A program made the position numbers and the translations under genes. Below the pieces are notes generated by a model that worked only from the letters and a program-made list of their open reading frames with translations, made no database searches and was not told where the DNA came from. Shown here piece after piece: positions 36,108-44,733 of a stretch of DNA of 46,077 nucleotides (position 1 is the first letter of the stretch; the number at the start of each line of letters is the position of its first letter). The DNA comes from a virus. The DNA lies in IMG/VR virus record IMGVR_UViG_3300013306_000025, positions 1 to 46,077 of that record; one strand, 5' to 3'.

Positions 36108-38146
36108 TGGCGAACACGTACCCAACCACACAGTTCCCGCTCGGGTCGACCGAAGTCAAGGTGTTGTACAACAACGCCTCCAACCTGGACGACGCGGTAA
36201 ACGGCACACCCGTTACCTGGGTTGACCGATTCGGCAACGTCCGTAAGTCGTGGGCTGGTATCGAACTGGACTTCGAAAACTTCCTATTGGCGAGCGGGTA
36301 CGAGTTCATCGGTGACTACGACGATGTAGGCGAGCTGACCTTTACGCGCCCTAACCAGATCATGTCGAAGGATGGTGAATACTGGCGCCCTGGGCCCGCC
36401 CTGGCGTTGCCGTACACGACCGTTAACAACTGGGTAATCGATCAGCCGAAGTTCGTGTCGACCGGCGACGCTTCGTTGCGTGCTGCCCTGGCGGCTTCCA
36501 ACGGCACCACTATCATCGGGTTCGGCAATCGGACGCTGTTCGATAAACTGGGCGAACACGTCAGCTGCAAGGACGCCCCGTTTAACTGTGTGGGTGACGG
36601 CATCGCGGATGACACCGCCGGCCTGATCGCCTTTGCGGCCTACCTGGACTCAGTACGCCAGTCGGGACCGACCACTTCCGGTCCGCTGACTTCGTCTTAT
36701 ACCGGCACCTTCCCGACGGCGTACATCCCGCCGGGCACTTACCTAAAGAACGGCGCGATTCCGTGGGGGCCTTATACCAAAATCGTCGGCGACAACGCGA
36801 TCATCAAAGAAATCGACAACGATACTGACGGCTTCGTGGTCGATCAGTACCAGTTCGAGATGACCGGCGTTCAGTTTGTCGGCGGCCGGCACCACCTGGT
36901 GTTCTCTAACGCCAACATCAACTCCTCAATGATCAAGGTCGACTACTGCCAGTTCTTCCTGTCGCGCAGCTACTCGATCAAGACGTTTGCCACTGGCGGC
37001 ACGTTCACCCACATGTCCTGTAATGCTGTATTCAACCACTGTCGCTGGGTATCGAATAACAAGATTATGGACAACTGCTGCGACTCTATGGTCGTCAATG
37101 ATCCTTGGGTGCAGCCGAGCGTAACGAACCTGACCGCCAGTACCGCGCAATTCAACAATAAGGGCGCTTCGGCTACGGACCTGGATGCACAAACTCGTCT
37201 GTTCTTCAACCGCGGATTCTTTATCCCGGATGTCGGCACCTTCGGCGTAGATCGCCCCGCTAACATTCGATGGGTCGACAACTGGGGTTCCTTTATCTCG
37301 CATGACGTCCGTTACGGCGGTGAATTCGCAGGGATGCGAATCGTAGACCACCTGGCCGTGCTGGATACCGCGCTACCATGGAACACGACCGAAATCACTA
37401 TCCGCGGCGGCTTGGTTTTCTGCGGTCCAGACGCCGATACCACGGCCTGCATCGTCGGCCTTCAGGGTCAAGCGCCGCAGCGAATGAACATCGGTGGGTT
37501 CAGCGGGACGGTCAGCAGCCCTATCGTCCGCAACCTATCTTCGCTGGACCTGCCGGCGTACTACGCAGCCTTCGAAACGGCTACCGGCCGGTCCGCCACG
37601 GAGTACTTCAAGTACGACATCAGCGACATCATCACCAACGTCCGGGCGTTCTCGCCTACGCGTCCGATGCTGCCAAATGAAATGTACAAATACCTCATCC
37701 GTGGCCGGAACACCCGGATCGCCACGATCGGTACGCCCGCTATGGTTAACGGGTCGGCAAACAACATCATTTCCTTCGGCACCACGCCGGAATACGACGC
37801 GGTACTGGGCGCCTTCGTGGCTGCCACGCCGAGCCGTCTGATCATGCCGAACGGCTGTTCCAAGATGCGGATCGAAGTCGAAGCGGTGCTCGATGCCGGG
37901 GACAGTCTTGCCAAGGCGATCACCGTCCAGCTTCAGGACTCGGGCGGCACCCGCTGGAAAGGCGTAAGCGCCATTTACGGTTATGACGGAAAAGCGAACC
38001 CGTTCGGTGACAGCATCCACTTCACCGCAGATGTTTACGGGGTGCCCGATTCCTACTGGCAGCTCAACATCAAGCATAACGGGACGACGAACAGAAACCT
38101 TCTGAGCTGTCGAGTAATCATGACCCCGTTGGATATGATCATCTGA
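36107..38146 (+). CDS. Tailspike (right-handed beta-helix)
   Basis: The 679-residue protein starts like phage tailspikes: MANTYPTTQFPLGSTEVKVL, then WAGIELDFENFLLASGYEFI and GDYDDVGELTFTRPNQIMSK, a particle-anchoring head. VSCKDAPFNCVGDGIADDTA is the pectate-lyase type entry into a parallel beta-helix (about residues 150-480), followed by a beta-rich trimerisation and binding part. It probably recognises, and perhaps cleaves, a host surface polysaccharide. Such genes usually vary between related phages. Confidence 0.85.
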   Translation: MANTYPTTQFPLGSTEVKVLYNNASNLDDAVNGTPVTWVDRFGNVRKSWAGIELDFENFLLASGYEFIGDYDDVGELTFTRPNQIMSKDGEYWRPGPALALPYTTVNNWVIDQPKFVSTGDASLRAALAASNGTTIIGFGNRTLFDKLGEHVSCKDAPFNCVGDGIADDTAGLIAFAAYLDSVRQSGPTTSGPLTSSYTGTFPTAYIPPGTYLKNGAIPWGPYTKIVGDNAIIKEIDNDTDGFVVDQYQFEMTGVQFVGGRHHLVFSNANINSSMIKVDYCQFFLSRSYSIKTFATGGTFTHMSCNAVFNHCRWVSNNKIMDNCCDSMVVNDPWVQPSVTNLTASTAQFNNKGASATDLDAQTRLFFNRGFFIPDVGTFGVDRPANIRWVDNWGSFISHDVRYGGEFAGMRIVDHLAVLDTALPWNTTEITIRGGLVFCGPDADTTACIVGLQGQAPQRMNIGGFSGTVSSPIVRNLSSLDLPAYYAAFETATGRSATEYFKYDISDIITNVRAFSPTRPMLPNEMYKYLIRGRNTRIATIGTPAMVNGSANNIISFGTTPEYDAVLGAFVAATPSRLIMPNGCSKMRIEVEAVLDAGDSLAKAITVQLQDSGGTRWKGVSAIYGYDGKANPFGDSIHFTADVYGVPDSYWQLNIKHNGTTNRNLLSCRVIMTPLDMII

Positions 38147-38640
38147 TGAGCCAAATCCTTGCTGAAGTAAACGCAGGGGCAAACGGGCGTCTTGATGCGA
38201 TCATCAGGACGCTTGAACTCAACTGCGACGCATGGGCCGAACCGGTGTTTATCTGCAACGGTTTCGAGGACGTAACGGCGGTCACTGAAGACGCGCGCAC
38301 CGTTACTTTCATCGGCGCGAACATCGACATCGCCCTGGCCGCTAAGAACAACAAGGGGAACCAAACCCTGGCCTTCGCGGTAGACAATACGACCGGCGAA
38401 GCGTCACGCCTTATCGACGCCGCCATCTCCGCGAACGCCAGGGTCACCGCCGTTTACCGGACGTACCTGAACACAAACCTATCTGCCCCGGCGGAACGGC
38501 CTTACTTCCTGACGTTGCTGTCCGGTTCCATCCAGGGGCAGGAAGCGCAGTTACAAACCGGGTACTACAACATGATCGGTGTCGCTTGGCCGCGCGCGTT
38601 GTACACTACGACTTTCGCACCGGCACTCAGGTATCTGTGA
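38146..38640 (+). CDS. DUF1833 minor tail protein
   Basis: The 164-residue protein fits DUF1833, found just ahead of NlpC/P60 and tip proteins: an N-terminal DAWAEPVFICNGFEDVTAVT, LAFAVDNTTGEASRLIDAAI in the middle and a C-terminal RPYFLTLLSGSIQGQEAQLQ. It is part of the tail tip assembly. Overlaps at both ends by a few bases. Confidence 0.85.
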   Translation: MSQILAEVNAGANGRLDAIIRTLELNCDAWAEPVFICNGFEDVTAVTEDARTVTFIGANIDIALAAKNNKGNQTLAFAVDNTTGEASRLIDAAISANARVTAVYRTYLNTNLSAPAERPYFLTLLSGSIQGQEAQLQTGYYNMIGVAWPRALYTTTFAPALRYL

Positions 38641-39035
38641 TGGACTTCGTTAATAAGTACCTTTCATGCGTCTATGAAGACGGTGCCCGGGGGCCTGACC
38701 GGTACGATTGTTGGGGCCTCGTTCGGCACGTCCGCCATGCGGAACTAGGTGAGCGCCTACTGGCCGAATATGGCAGCTTGCGCAACACCGATCCGAGAGA
38801 GTTCACTAGGGCCTACGAAGCCGAGTCTTCTCAAATGGAGTTGTGCGAACCTGAACCGGGCGCGATCGCTTCTGTAATGATCGGCCGCATCTGCACTCAC
38901 GTTGCACTAGTGGTAGAGTCGCCGGACGGTATGCGAATTCTGGAGATCAATCCGACCAGGGGGCCTCGCTGCCTTCCGCTGCACCGCTGGCTGCGGGACC
39001 ACTCAACGGTTACTTTTCACCGGGACAAACCATGA
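38640..39035 (+). CDS. NlpC/P60 family tail tip peptidase
   Basis: The 131-residue protein matches lambda gpK-like NlpC/P60 domains: RYDCWGLVRHV with catalytic C24, CTHVALVVE with H87, and EINPTRG with N104. It would cut cell-wall peptides during genome entry. The ATG at 38640 overlaps the upstream stop as TGATG; a longer frame to 38586 is unlikely. Confidence 0.9.
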   Translation: MDFVNKYLSCVYEDGARGPDRYDCWGLVRHVRHAELGERLLAEYGSLRNTDPREFTRAYEAESSQMELCEPEPGAIASVMIGRICTHVALVVESPDGMRILEINPTRGPRCLPLHRWLRDHSTVTFHRDKP

Positions 39036-41740
39036 TCGAGATTTACGCCAGTCGCTTGTCGGATGAAGGCAAAGAGACCTACAAGATCCGTAAGCCGCAG
39101 ACGATGGTCGAGTGGCTGTACCGCCATGGTATTTCCCGCGATACGGATTTGGGTAAGCTGGCGATCAGCCTCTATGTGAACGGCGAACGCCTTTTGCCGC
39201 GCCAGTGGAAGACAGCGCGGATATCTGCCGAAGATAAAGTCGAGATCTACCGGGAGCCGAAGGGCACCGACCCCTTCACGATTACCTTCGCGCTGATCTT
39301 TGGCGCTATCGCCGCAGTGTCACTGCTCACCCCGAAAATTCCCGGTATTAGCGGTTCGCGTTCTTCTGGCGGCAACCCGCTAGATCAGGGGAGCAGTAAG
39401 GGCAACAAGGTCAAGATTAACGACGTGCGCCCGGAGCTGTTCGGCTACAACCCGCAGCGCTTCCCGGATTACTTGATTCCCCCACGGGCGTACTTCGCGG
39501 ATCTCCGAGAGCCACGCACCGAGATGTGCCTGGGCGTCGGCCAGGGTTCGTATCAAATCGACTTGGAAGACATTAAAACCGGGCAGACGCCGCTTCTATC
39601 CCTGGGCGCAGATGCTTCCTTTACTATCCACGCGCCGGGTGCGGACATATCGTCTGAACCGGCGCACTTTTTCTGGTACACGGCGCCTGAAGTGGGGGCC
39701 AGTAACACCGGGGCTGCCGGATTGGAGCTGACGGTAGAAACTACCTTGACAGCATCGGCCTCAGCGTCTGTCTTCACGTTTAACGGCGACGTGGTAGGTA
39801 TCCCAGTAGGCGCCGGCACGTTCCCTGCTGACTGGGTAGCAGGAACGCTAATCAACCCAGTAGCGCCTTACAACTTCACCATCGACGATGGCACCGGTAC
39901 GGGGGGCCGCGATGTAATCAACGGGCCTATCGCCCAGTTCAACTTCGTCATAGGTGATGAGATCCAGATCATCGGGGACAACGAAGGGTTTTACGTCGTA
40001 AGCGATGTGACGGCAACGACGTTGGAACTGGACTATGAAGGCGGCGCGCCCGGCGTAGGCCTGGTTATCGGCCCTGTCGTGATGGGCATGTCTTACCGCG
40101 GCTTCCGGTTCCGCATCCTTAGCTACGCGGCTCAAGCGCTTCAAGTTAAGCGGCTTACCGCCGGTGGTGCGGATGACGACGACTGGCCTGGGTGGGATAG
40201 CCTTTCGTCCAACGTAGCACAAGTCCGTCTCGACAGTTCTAATCTGCAGGGGGGTTACCGGGGGCCGTTCCCCGCGTGCCCTGAAGGCGAAGTCGTTACC
40301 GATATCGAGTTCGACATGTTCTTCCCGAGCGGCATCGTTGGCCTCGGTTCGCAAGGCGAGTACATCTTCATCCAGGCGAACTACTCTTTCGAGTACCGCG
40401 ACATGGCGATCGGCGGCGCATGGACGGCCGCGACGTTCTTCACGGTTAACAACTCGCTTGACGCCATCGGTAAGTCCCATCGGGTAGAGTTGCCGTACTC
40501 GATGCGCCCAGAGTGCAGGATGAAGAAACTGAACATTCCGCAAGGCAGTCTGCGCCCCGAGGAGATCCATGACGTTACGATGTGGCTACGGCTTAAGGGC
40601 TTAATTCAAACATCCTCTCCTCCCAGCTATCCCGGTATGACGGTGATGACCTGCGACATCCGTGGTGGTGACCGCATTTCGTCGCAAAGCGAAAGCTTGG
40701 TCAACCTGGCCTGCACCCGGATTCTTCCTGTGCTCCGTGGCGGCGTATGGCAAGACCCCGAACCGACTCGGGAGATCTCCGCAGCGGTCGGGCACATCAT
40801 CCGTAACGTCGGGTACTCGGACACCGCTGATATCGACCTGGTTGAACTGGATCGGCTTGAGTCGACTCGCTGGACGCCGCGCGGAGACACGTACGATCGA
40901 ATCGTCATGGAGTCGAAGACGGTGAAGTCGAACCTCCTGGACGCGTTGACCGTAGGCTTCTCGGAACTGACCATTGATCGCGGCCTAATGGTGCCAGTGC
41001 GAGACGAGCCCCGCGGGCCATCGTTCGACCACGTTTACAACCCACATGTAATGCTCGAGCCATTGTCTTATGAGTTCACCATGCCGGATCAGCCGGACGA
41101 CTTCGACGGCGTGGACGTTGAATATTACGACCACGTTACGAAGCAGAATGAGACGGTCGAGTGTCGCCTGGACGGTGACGCCGGGGAGCGTGTCGAGAAG
41201 CTGAAACTTGAAGGCGTCGGTAACCGCACAAAAGCGTGGCAATGGGGTATGCGCCGTCGACGCGGCCAGTTGTACCGCCAGCGGCAGTACAGTTTCCGTA
41301 CGGAACTGGACGCGTTGAACAGCGCTTACTTCGACTACGTGGCGCTCGGCGTTGCGACGCCAGGATATGGGCAGAGTGCGGAAGTCGTCGGTTACACTGC
41401 GGGTCCGCCGGTCACGCTGGAGTCGTCACAGCCACTCGACTGGTCCGTACCCGGCGTCTACAAAGTCGTGGTGCGCCGTTTAGATGGCTCGGCATCGGGA
41501 CCTTACGATGCGACGCGCGTTGACGATTATACGTTCACGATTCCAACCCTGGACTTCGTACCAGACTTGTCGGGCAACATCGATACGCCGCCGATCATCC
41601 AGTTCGGACATGAATCTACATGGGCGTTTCCTGCGCTTATCACGGACGTGTCACCGAGCGGAACGCGGACCTGTAGCGTTAAAGCAGTGAACTATGACCC
41701 GAGGATGTACCTGAGCGACGACGCGTTGCCGCCATCCTGA
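39032..41740 (+). CDS. Tail tip / host specificity protein (J-like)
   Basis: The 902-residue protein has a small ubiquitin-like start (MIEIYASRLSDEGKETYKIR), a hydrophobic segment (FALIFGAIAAVSLL, about 90-103), then DVRPELFGYNPQRFPDYLIP and MCLGVGQGSYQIDLEDIKTG, all features of J-like central tip proteins. Later parts include KTVKSNLLDALTVGF and a fibronectin-like C-terminal end. It closes the tail tube and organises the adhesins. Confidence 0.9.
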   Translation: MIEIYASRLSDEGKETYKIRKPQTMVEWLYRHGISRDTDLGKLAISLYVNGERLLPRQWKTARISAEDKVEIYREPKGTDPFTITFALIFGAIAAVSLLTPKIPGISGSRSSGGNPLDQGSSKGNKVKINDVRPELFGYNPQRFPDYLIPPRAYFADLREPRTEMCLGVGQGSYQIDLEDIKTGQTPLLSLGADASFTIHAPGADISSEPAHFFWYTAPEVGASNTGAAGLELTVETTLTASASASVFTFNGDVVGIPVGAGTFPADWVAGTLINPVAPYNFTIDDGTGTGGRDVINGPIAQFNFVIGDEIQIIGDNEGFYVVSDVTATTLELDYEGGAPGVGLVIGPVVMGMSYRGFRFRILSYAAQALQVKRLTAGGADDDDWPGWDSLSSNVAQVRLDSSNLQGGYRGPFPACPEGEVVTDIEFDMFFPSGIVGLGSQGEYIFIQANYSFEYRDMAIGGAWTAATFFTVNNSLDAIGKSHRVELPYSMRPECRMKKLNIPQGSLRPEEIHDVTMWLRLKGLIQTSSPPSYPGMTVMTCDIRGGDRISSQSESLVNLACTRILPVLRGGVWQDPEPTREISAAVGHIIRNVGYSDTADIDLVELDRLESTRWTPRGDTYDRIVMESKTVKSNLLDALTVGFSELTIDRGLMVPVRDEPRGPSFDHVYNPHVMLEPLSYEFTMPDQPDDFDGVDVEYYDHVTKQNETVECRLDGDAGERVEKLKLEGVGNRTKAWQWGMRRRRGQLYRQRQYSFRTELDALNSAYFDYVALGVATPGYGQSAEVVGYTAGPPVTLESSQPLDWSVPGVYKVVVRRLDGSASGPYDATRVDDYTFTIPTLDFVPDLSGNIDTPPIIQFGHESTWAFPALITDVSPSGTRTCSVKAVNYDPRMYLSDDALPPS

Positions 41741-41756
41741 TTACGCGTGGTATCAT
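41732..41756 (+). promoter_or_regulatory. Candidate promoter for the lysis cassette
   Basis: TGGTATCAT (41748-41756) is a good extended -10, 25 bases before the holin start; the -35 (TTGCCG at 41726) is weak and 19 bases away. Confidence 0.4.
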
Positions 41757-41781
41757 CCCCGAAACACATTAGGGGTGGGAT

Positions 41782-42165
41782 ATGCGGGAGCAATGTGAAC
41801 TTTACGCATACCTTTGGGTCTGCGCTCTGCTGGCAGGCGTGAATGGGTACGCCGCAGCGGGCGCCGCCATCGGTTGTTGTTTCTTCCTCGCTGCGCCGAA
41901 AGCCACCACGCTACGGGAACGCTTTCTGCTCTCCGTGTTCTCATACGGTATGGGTTACGGCGGTGGGGTCTACTGGTACGGTGGCGGTCCTCCTTTCGAC
42001 GAACGTGCCCTATTCGTTGCTGGCGCCGTCGCCGCGCTAATCGCCGTAGTGTTTACAGCACTTGGTTATATGGTAGAGAAAGATGGCCCAGTGCCAGAGT
42101 GGATAAAGACCATTATCGGACTGATTCCATTTTTCAAAAGCCGGGGTGGCAATGATGGAGCTTAA
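41782..42165 (+). CDS. Holin-like membrane protein 1
   Basis: The 127-residue protein has about three hydrophobic segments (LWVCALLAGVNGYAAAGAAI, a glycine-rich YGMGYGGGVYWYGGG loop, and LFVAGAVAALIAVVFTALGY) and a basic tail, like putative phage holins. It is the first gene of the lysis cassette and overlaps the next by 14 bases. Confidence 0.7.
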   Translation: MREQCELYAYLWVCALLAGVNGYAAAGAAIGCCFFLAAPKATTLRERFLLSVFSYGMGYGGGVYWYGGGPPFDERALFVAGAVAALIAVVFTALGYMVEKDGPVPEWIKTIIGLIPFFKSRGGNDGA

Positions 42166-42460
42166 CGTTATTCTGCTTTGGGTAGAGTGCGTGATCCACT
42201 TTGCCACTTTTCTAATACTGTGGGTCTACCGCGACCACAGTTCTAGACAACGCTGGGGCGTCTCAATGCTCGCCGTCGGCCTGGCCGCAGCGAACGTCGG
42301 CCTGTTCACCCTCATCCTTTTCAACATTGTTAAACCTGGGCCGGCAATGGTACACGCGTTGCTGATCCTGGCCTTCGGCTGTGTCCTCGGGTTGCTGATC
42401 AAGGCTAAAGGAAACGTCGCGAAGATGATCCCTCCTATGACAACGAGATTCCTGCTATGA
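42152..42460 (+). CDS. Holin-like membrane protein 2
   Basis: The 102-residue protein has three hydrophobic helices (VILLWVECVIHFATFLILWV, GLAAANVGLFTLILFNIV, ALLILAFGCVLGLLI) and fits three-helix phage holins. It might be the antiholin or the main holin. Paired ATG codons at 42152 and 42155 are both possible starts; GGGGTGG precedes them. Confidence 0.7.
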   Translation: MMELNVILLWVECVIHFATFLILWVYRDHSSRQRWGVSMLAVGLAAANVGLFTLILFNIVKPGPAMVHALLILAFGCVLGLLIKAKGNVAKMIPPMTTRFLL

Positions 42461-42987
42461 CACCAGCTCAGCTATCCGAAGTAATGAATATTCCTTTGGC
42501 CCGCGCTCAGAAGTGGGCAGACGCACTTACCGCAGCGATGGCCGGCGGGCAGATCAATACCAGATTGCGTATCGCGGCCTTCTTGGCGCAGATCGGCCAC
42601 GAGTCCGGCTCACTGGTCTATTCGAAGGAACTGGGCGGCCCTAGCTACTTCGCGAAGTACGACGGACGTAAGGATCTTGGGAATACCGAACCGGGTGACG
42701 GAGCGCGGTTTGCGGGCCGCGGGCTGATTCAGGTAACCGGCCGCGCGAACTACCTGAAAGCGAGCCAAGCATTGTTCGGCGATGATCGCCTGCTGCGTAA
42801 ACCGGATCTGCTGGAAGTACCGGATTGGGCTGCGAAGTCCGCTGTCTGGTACTGGACGACACGCAACCTGAATGCGCTGGCGGATCAGGATCGGTTTACC
42901 GATATCACCAAAGCTATCAACGGTGGCACGAACGGCCTTGAGGATCGCAAAGCGCGATACAAGTTCGCGTTGGCGGTGCTGAAGTGA
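42457..42987 (+). CDS. Endolysin, GH19 chitinase-like muramidase
   Basis: The 176-residue protein has a GH19 lysozyme-like domain: FLAQIGHESGSL with catalytic-type E49, KYDGRKDLGN, and the signature GDGARFAGRGLIQVTGRANY. No signal peptide is visible, so release should depend on the holins. ATGA overlaps with genes on both sides. Confidence 0.95.
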   Translation: MTPAQLSEVMNIPLARAQKWADALTAAMAGGQINTRLRIAAFLAQIGHESGSLVYSKELGGPSYFAKYDGRKDLGNTEPGDGARFAGRGLIQVTGRANYLKASQALFGDDRLLRKPDLLEVPDWAAKSAVWYWTTRNLNALADQDRFTDITKAINGGTNGLEDRKARYKFALAVLK

Positions 42988-43448
42988 ACTCCGCTTACGG
43001 CTACGCGCTGGCGCTTCTCGTAGGGGCTGGCGGCGCGTGGTACGTCCAGGGGTTGCGCTGGGACAACGACGTACAGGCCGCCGAGCTGGCGACTGCTACG
43101 GCGATAAGCGCGAACGTGGACGCAGTGAACCAACAGCTAATCGCGGCACGCGCACAGACAGAAGCCATCCGGCAAACTTTCATCGAGTACAAGGCGGGTA
43201 AAGAGAATGAGACGAGTGCTCTTGAGCGGGCTGTTGCTGATGGTTCTAAGCGGCTGCGGATCAAAGCAACCTGTCCCCCAGCAGTGCGCGCCGATGGAAC
43301 CGTTTCCGGCGGAACTGGAAGCGGAACCGCAGAACTTGACGCCTCTGTTAGATCGGATTATTTCGAATTGAAGCGAGGACTCGACCGGCAGTTCGCCGAG
43401 TTGCAGTTCTGCCGGTCGGAATTGAGGAAGAGGTCAGCTAAAGAGTAG
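42984..43448 (+). CDS. Rz: i-spanin (Rz-like)
   Basis: The 154-residue protein begins with a membrane anchor (YALALLVGAGGAWYVQG), followed by a long coiled coil (AAELATATAISANVDAVNQQ and onward), as in inner-membrane spanins. The o-spanin gene is nested inside it in another frame. Its 3' end overlaps the convergent leftward gene by 11 bases. Confidence 0.9.
   Translation: MNSAYGYALALLVGAGGAWYVQGLRWDNDVQAAELATATAISANVDAVNQQLIAARAQTEAIRQTFIEYKAGKENETSALERAVADGSKRLRIKATCPPAVRADGTVSGGTGSGTAELDASVRSDYFELKRGLDRQFAELQFCRSELRKRSAKE
43207..43371 (+). CDS. Rz1: o-spanin lipoprotein (Rz1-like), nested in Rz
   Basis: A 54-residue ORF lies wholly inside Rz in another frame. It starts MRRVLLSGLLLMVLSGCGSK: a lipoprotein signal with lipobox LSGC (Cys17). 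The mature part is proline-rich (QPVPQQCAPMEPFPAELEAE), as in Rz1. It would sit in the outer membrane and bind the coiled coil of Rz to fuse the membranes at lysis. Confidence 0.9.
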   Translation: MRRVLLSGLLLMVLSGCGSKQPVPQQCAPMEPFPAELEAEPQNLTPLLDRIISN

Positions 43449-43776
43449 CGCCGAGCTGTGCGGCAGCTTGGACGATCGCGTAACGCAGTTCTACGTCGCC
43501 GATGGCCGCTACGGAAGTGGCGCCCATAGATCCGGGAAGAGAGCACATAACACTATCCATTTCGTCGACGTATTCAATCTGGATACGCAACTTGATCATG
43601 AGCCGAAAAGCGTCTCCGTCGTCTAGTATTGGATTCCACTGCTTGTAGTTGCCATATTTATCTTCCTTTACCCAAAGCTCGTCACCCCACACTTTTAAGC
43701 CTAGGTACTCAAGGTCGGTGCAAACGTATAGGCGCGCACCCTTCGCCGCTAGTTCGAGCAACTCACGATTATTCAC
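43438..43776 (-). CDS. DUF2591-like phage protein, GTG start
   Basis: The 112-residue protein reads NNRELLELAAKGARLYVCTD after a GTG start and ends IGDVELRYAIVQAAAQLG; together with WNPILDDGDAFRLMIKLRI this resembles NinX/DUF2591-type phage proteins of unknown function. AGGAG lies eight bases before the GTG (43774-43776). It is the last gene of the leftward block and overlaps Rz tail to tail by 11 bases. Confidence 0.7.
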   Translation of the reverse strand: MNNRELLELAAKGARLYVCTDLEYLGLKVWGDELWVKEDKYGNYKQWNPILDDGDAFRLMIKLRIQIEYVDEMDSVMCSLPGSMGATSVAAIGDVELRYAIVQAAAQLGATL

Positions 43777-43915
43777 AGTAATACTCCTCTTCCTCAGTTG
43801 CATTTTGCGCAGCGGCTGTCGCCTGGCAGATAACCTGGGCGTCCTGCGTGAAGTACGCGGCCACTGGCACCGGGCCGTTTGCAGTTAGCATGTAGAGCAT
43901 GGCTAGGATTTTCAT
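43769..43915 (-). CDS. 48-residue hypothetical protein
   Basis: Starts MKILAMLYMLTANGPVPVAA and ends TEEEEYYCE. The N-terminus is hydrophobic and might be a signal peptide. ATGA overlap with the upstream gene; its end carries the ribosome site of the next gene. Confidence 0.55.
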   Translation of the reverse strand: MKILAMLYMLTANGPVPVAAYFTQDAQVICQATAAAQNATEEEEYYCE

Positions 43916-44100
43916 TTAGTCCGCTCCAAATAACGCTTAAGCTTCGCAAGGTGTGCCGGGCCATGGTTCGCGTCGCATATCTCTGCGGCCAAGTGAAGAT
44001 GATATTTAGCGTCGCCCTTCGTAGCTTTCAGATCAGAAGTCCAAAGGCCGTACCCGATACGATGACCTTTACCACGCTTATAGTGTTTTGGCTTACTCAT
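43912..44100 (-). CDS. Small basic hypothetical protein
   Basis: A 62-residue Lys/His-rich protein starting MSKPKHYKRGKGHRIGYGLW. ATGA overlaps both neighbours. Possibly nucleic-acid binding because of its charge; not recognised. Confidence 0.65.
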   Translation of the reverse strand: MSKPKHYKRGKGHRIGYGLWTSDLKATKGDAKYHLHLAAEICDANHGPAHLAKLKRYLERTK

Positions 44101-44156
44101 TCCGCTTCACTCCTTTTCGCGGCCCGCACCATGCGAGCGCCGAAGAAATTGGTCAT
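44097..44156 (-). CDS. 19-residue microprotein
   Basis: Starts MTNFFGARMVRAAKRSEAE and links the DUF3310 gene to the next gene with ATGA overlaps at both ends; it also places an AAAGGAG ribosome site ahead of the next start. It may serve only as a coupling peptide. Confidence 0.4.
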   Translation of the reverse strand: MTNFFGARMVRAAKRSEAE

Positions 44157-44437
44157 TTGGTTTTTGCCTCTTCGAACTCGATCAGCATGTCGATGACGTG
44201 CTTCGCCTTCTTCAAGTCCTCAATGCCGCCCTTGTCACGGAACCGGCTGATGTACTTGATCGCGGTGTGCTGGCACGCGTCCAAGCCATTCTTCATGGAG
44301 TATTCCATCGGCTGGATTGCCATGTCTTTGTAGTGGCCGCCGCCGATCTGCACGTCCAAGGCGCTTTTAGGCGGCGCTGCTGGTGCCGGCGGACGGATTA
44401 CCCCTTCAGGCATCGGTGTCGGTTGTTTAGCGCTCAT
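44153..44437 (-). CDS. DUF3310 protein (nucleotide kinase-like)
   Basis: The 94-residue protein has the DUF3310 core: IGGGHYKDMAIQPMEYSMKN, then AIKYISRFRDKGGIEDLKKA and KHVIDMLIE. Members of this family are linked to T7 gp1.7-like nucleotide metabolism. The N-terminal 30 residues are a proline-rich extension. It lies just behind the helicase in the leftward replication block. Confidence 0.85.
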   Translation of the reverse strand: MSAKQPTPMPEGVIRPPAPAAPPKSALDVQIGGGHYKDMAIQPMEYSMKNGLDACQHTAIKYISRFRDKGGIEDLKKAKHVIDMLIEFEEAKTK

Positions 44438-44733
44438 GCTGCGTCCCCGTTGGAGTTGTAGATCCGGGAAGGAATTTCCTTACCTTCGTCGTCTTTGCAC
44501 TTCCCGAAATGCGGTTCGCCACACTCGAAAGCGTAGTGAATTTGGCAGCCCGCCAAGATCATGTTGCCGATCTCGATGTACCAGTTAGTCGAACGGGCGT
44601 TGGTCTTCAGGCCGAGAACTTCGCTATCAGTGCGAACCGCTTTCACAGTTCCCCATACCGCACGATAGCTTTGGCCGTCGGGCGCGAAGAACCAGTTGTC
44701 GCAAGTGATCAGTACAGTGCTTCCGATATTCAT
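44434..44733 (-). CDS. Hypothetical phage protein (MNIGSTVLITCDNWF type)
   Basis: The 99-residue protein starts MNIGSTVLITCDNWFFAPDG and is beta-rich in its first half (YRAVWGTVKAVRTDSEVLGL), with a Cys-containing second half (CGEPHFGKC). Similar small proteins occur in other phages without a known role. ATGA overlaps with helicase and DUF3310 genes. Confidence 0.7.
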   Translation of the reverse strand: MNIGSTVLITCDNWFFAPDGQSYRAVWGTVKAVRTDSEVLGLKTNARSTNWYIEIGNMILAGCQIHYAFECGEPHFGKCKDDEGKEIPSRIYNSNGDAA

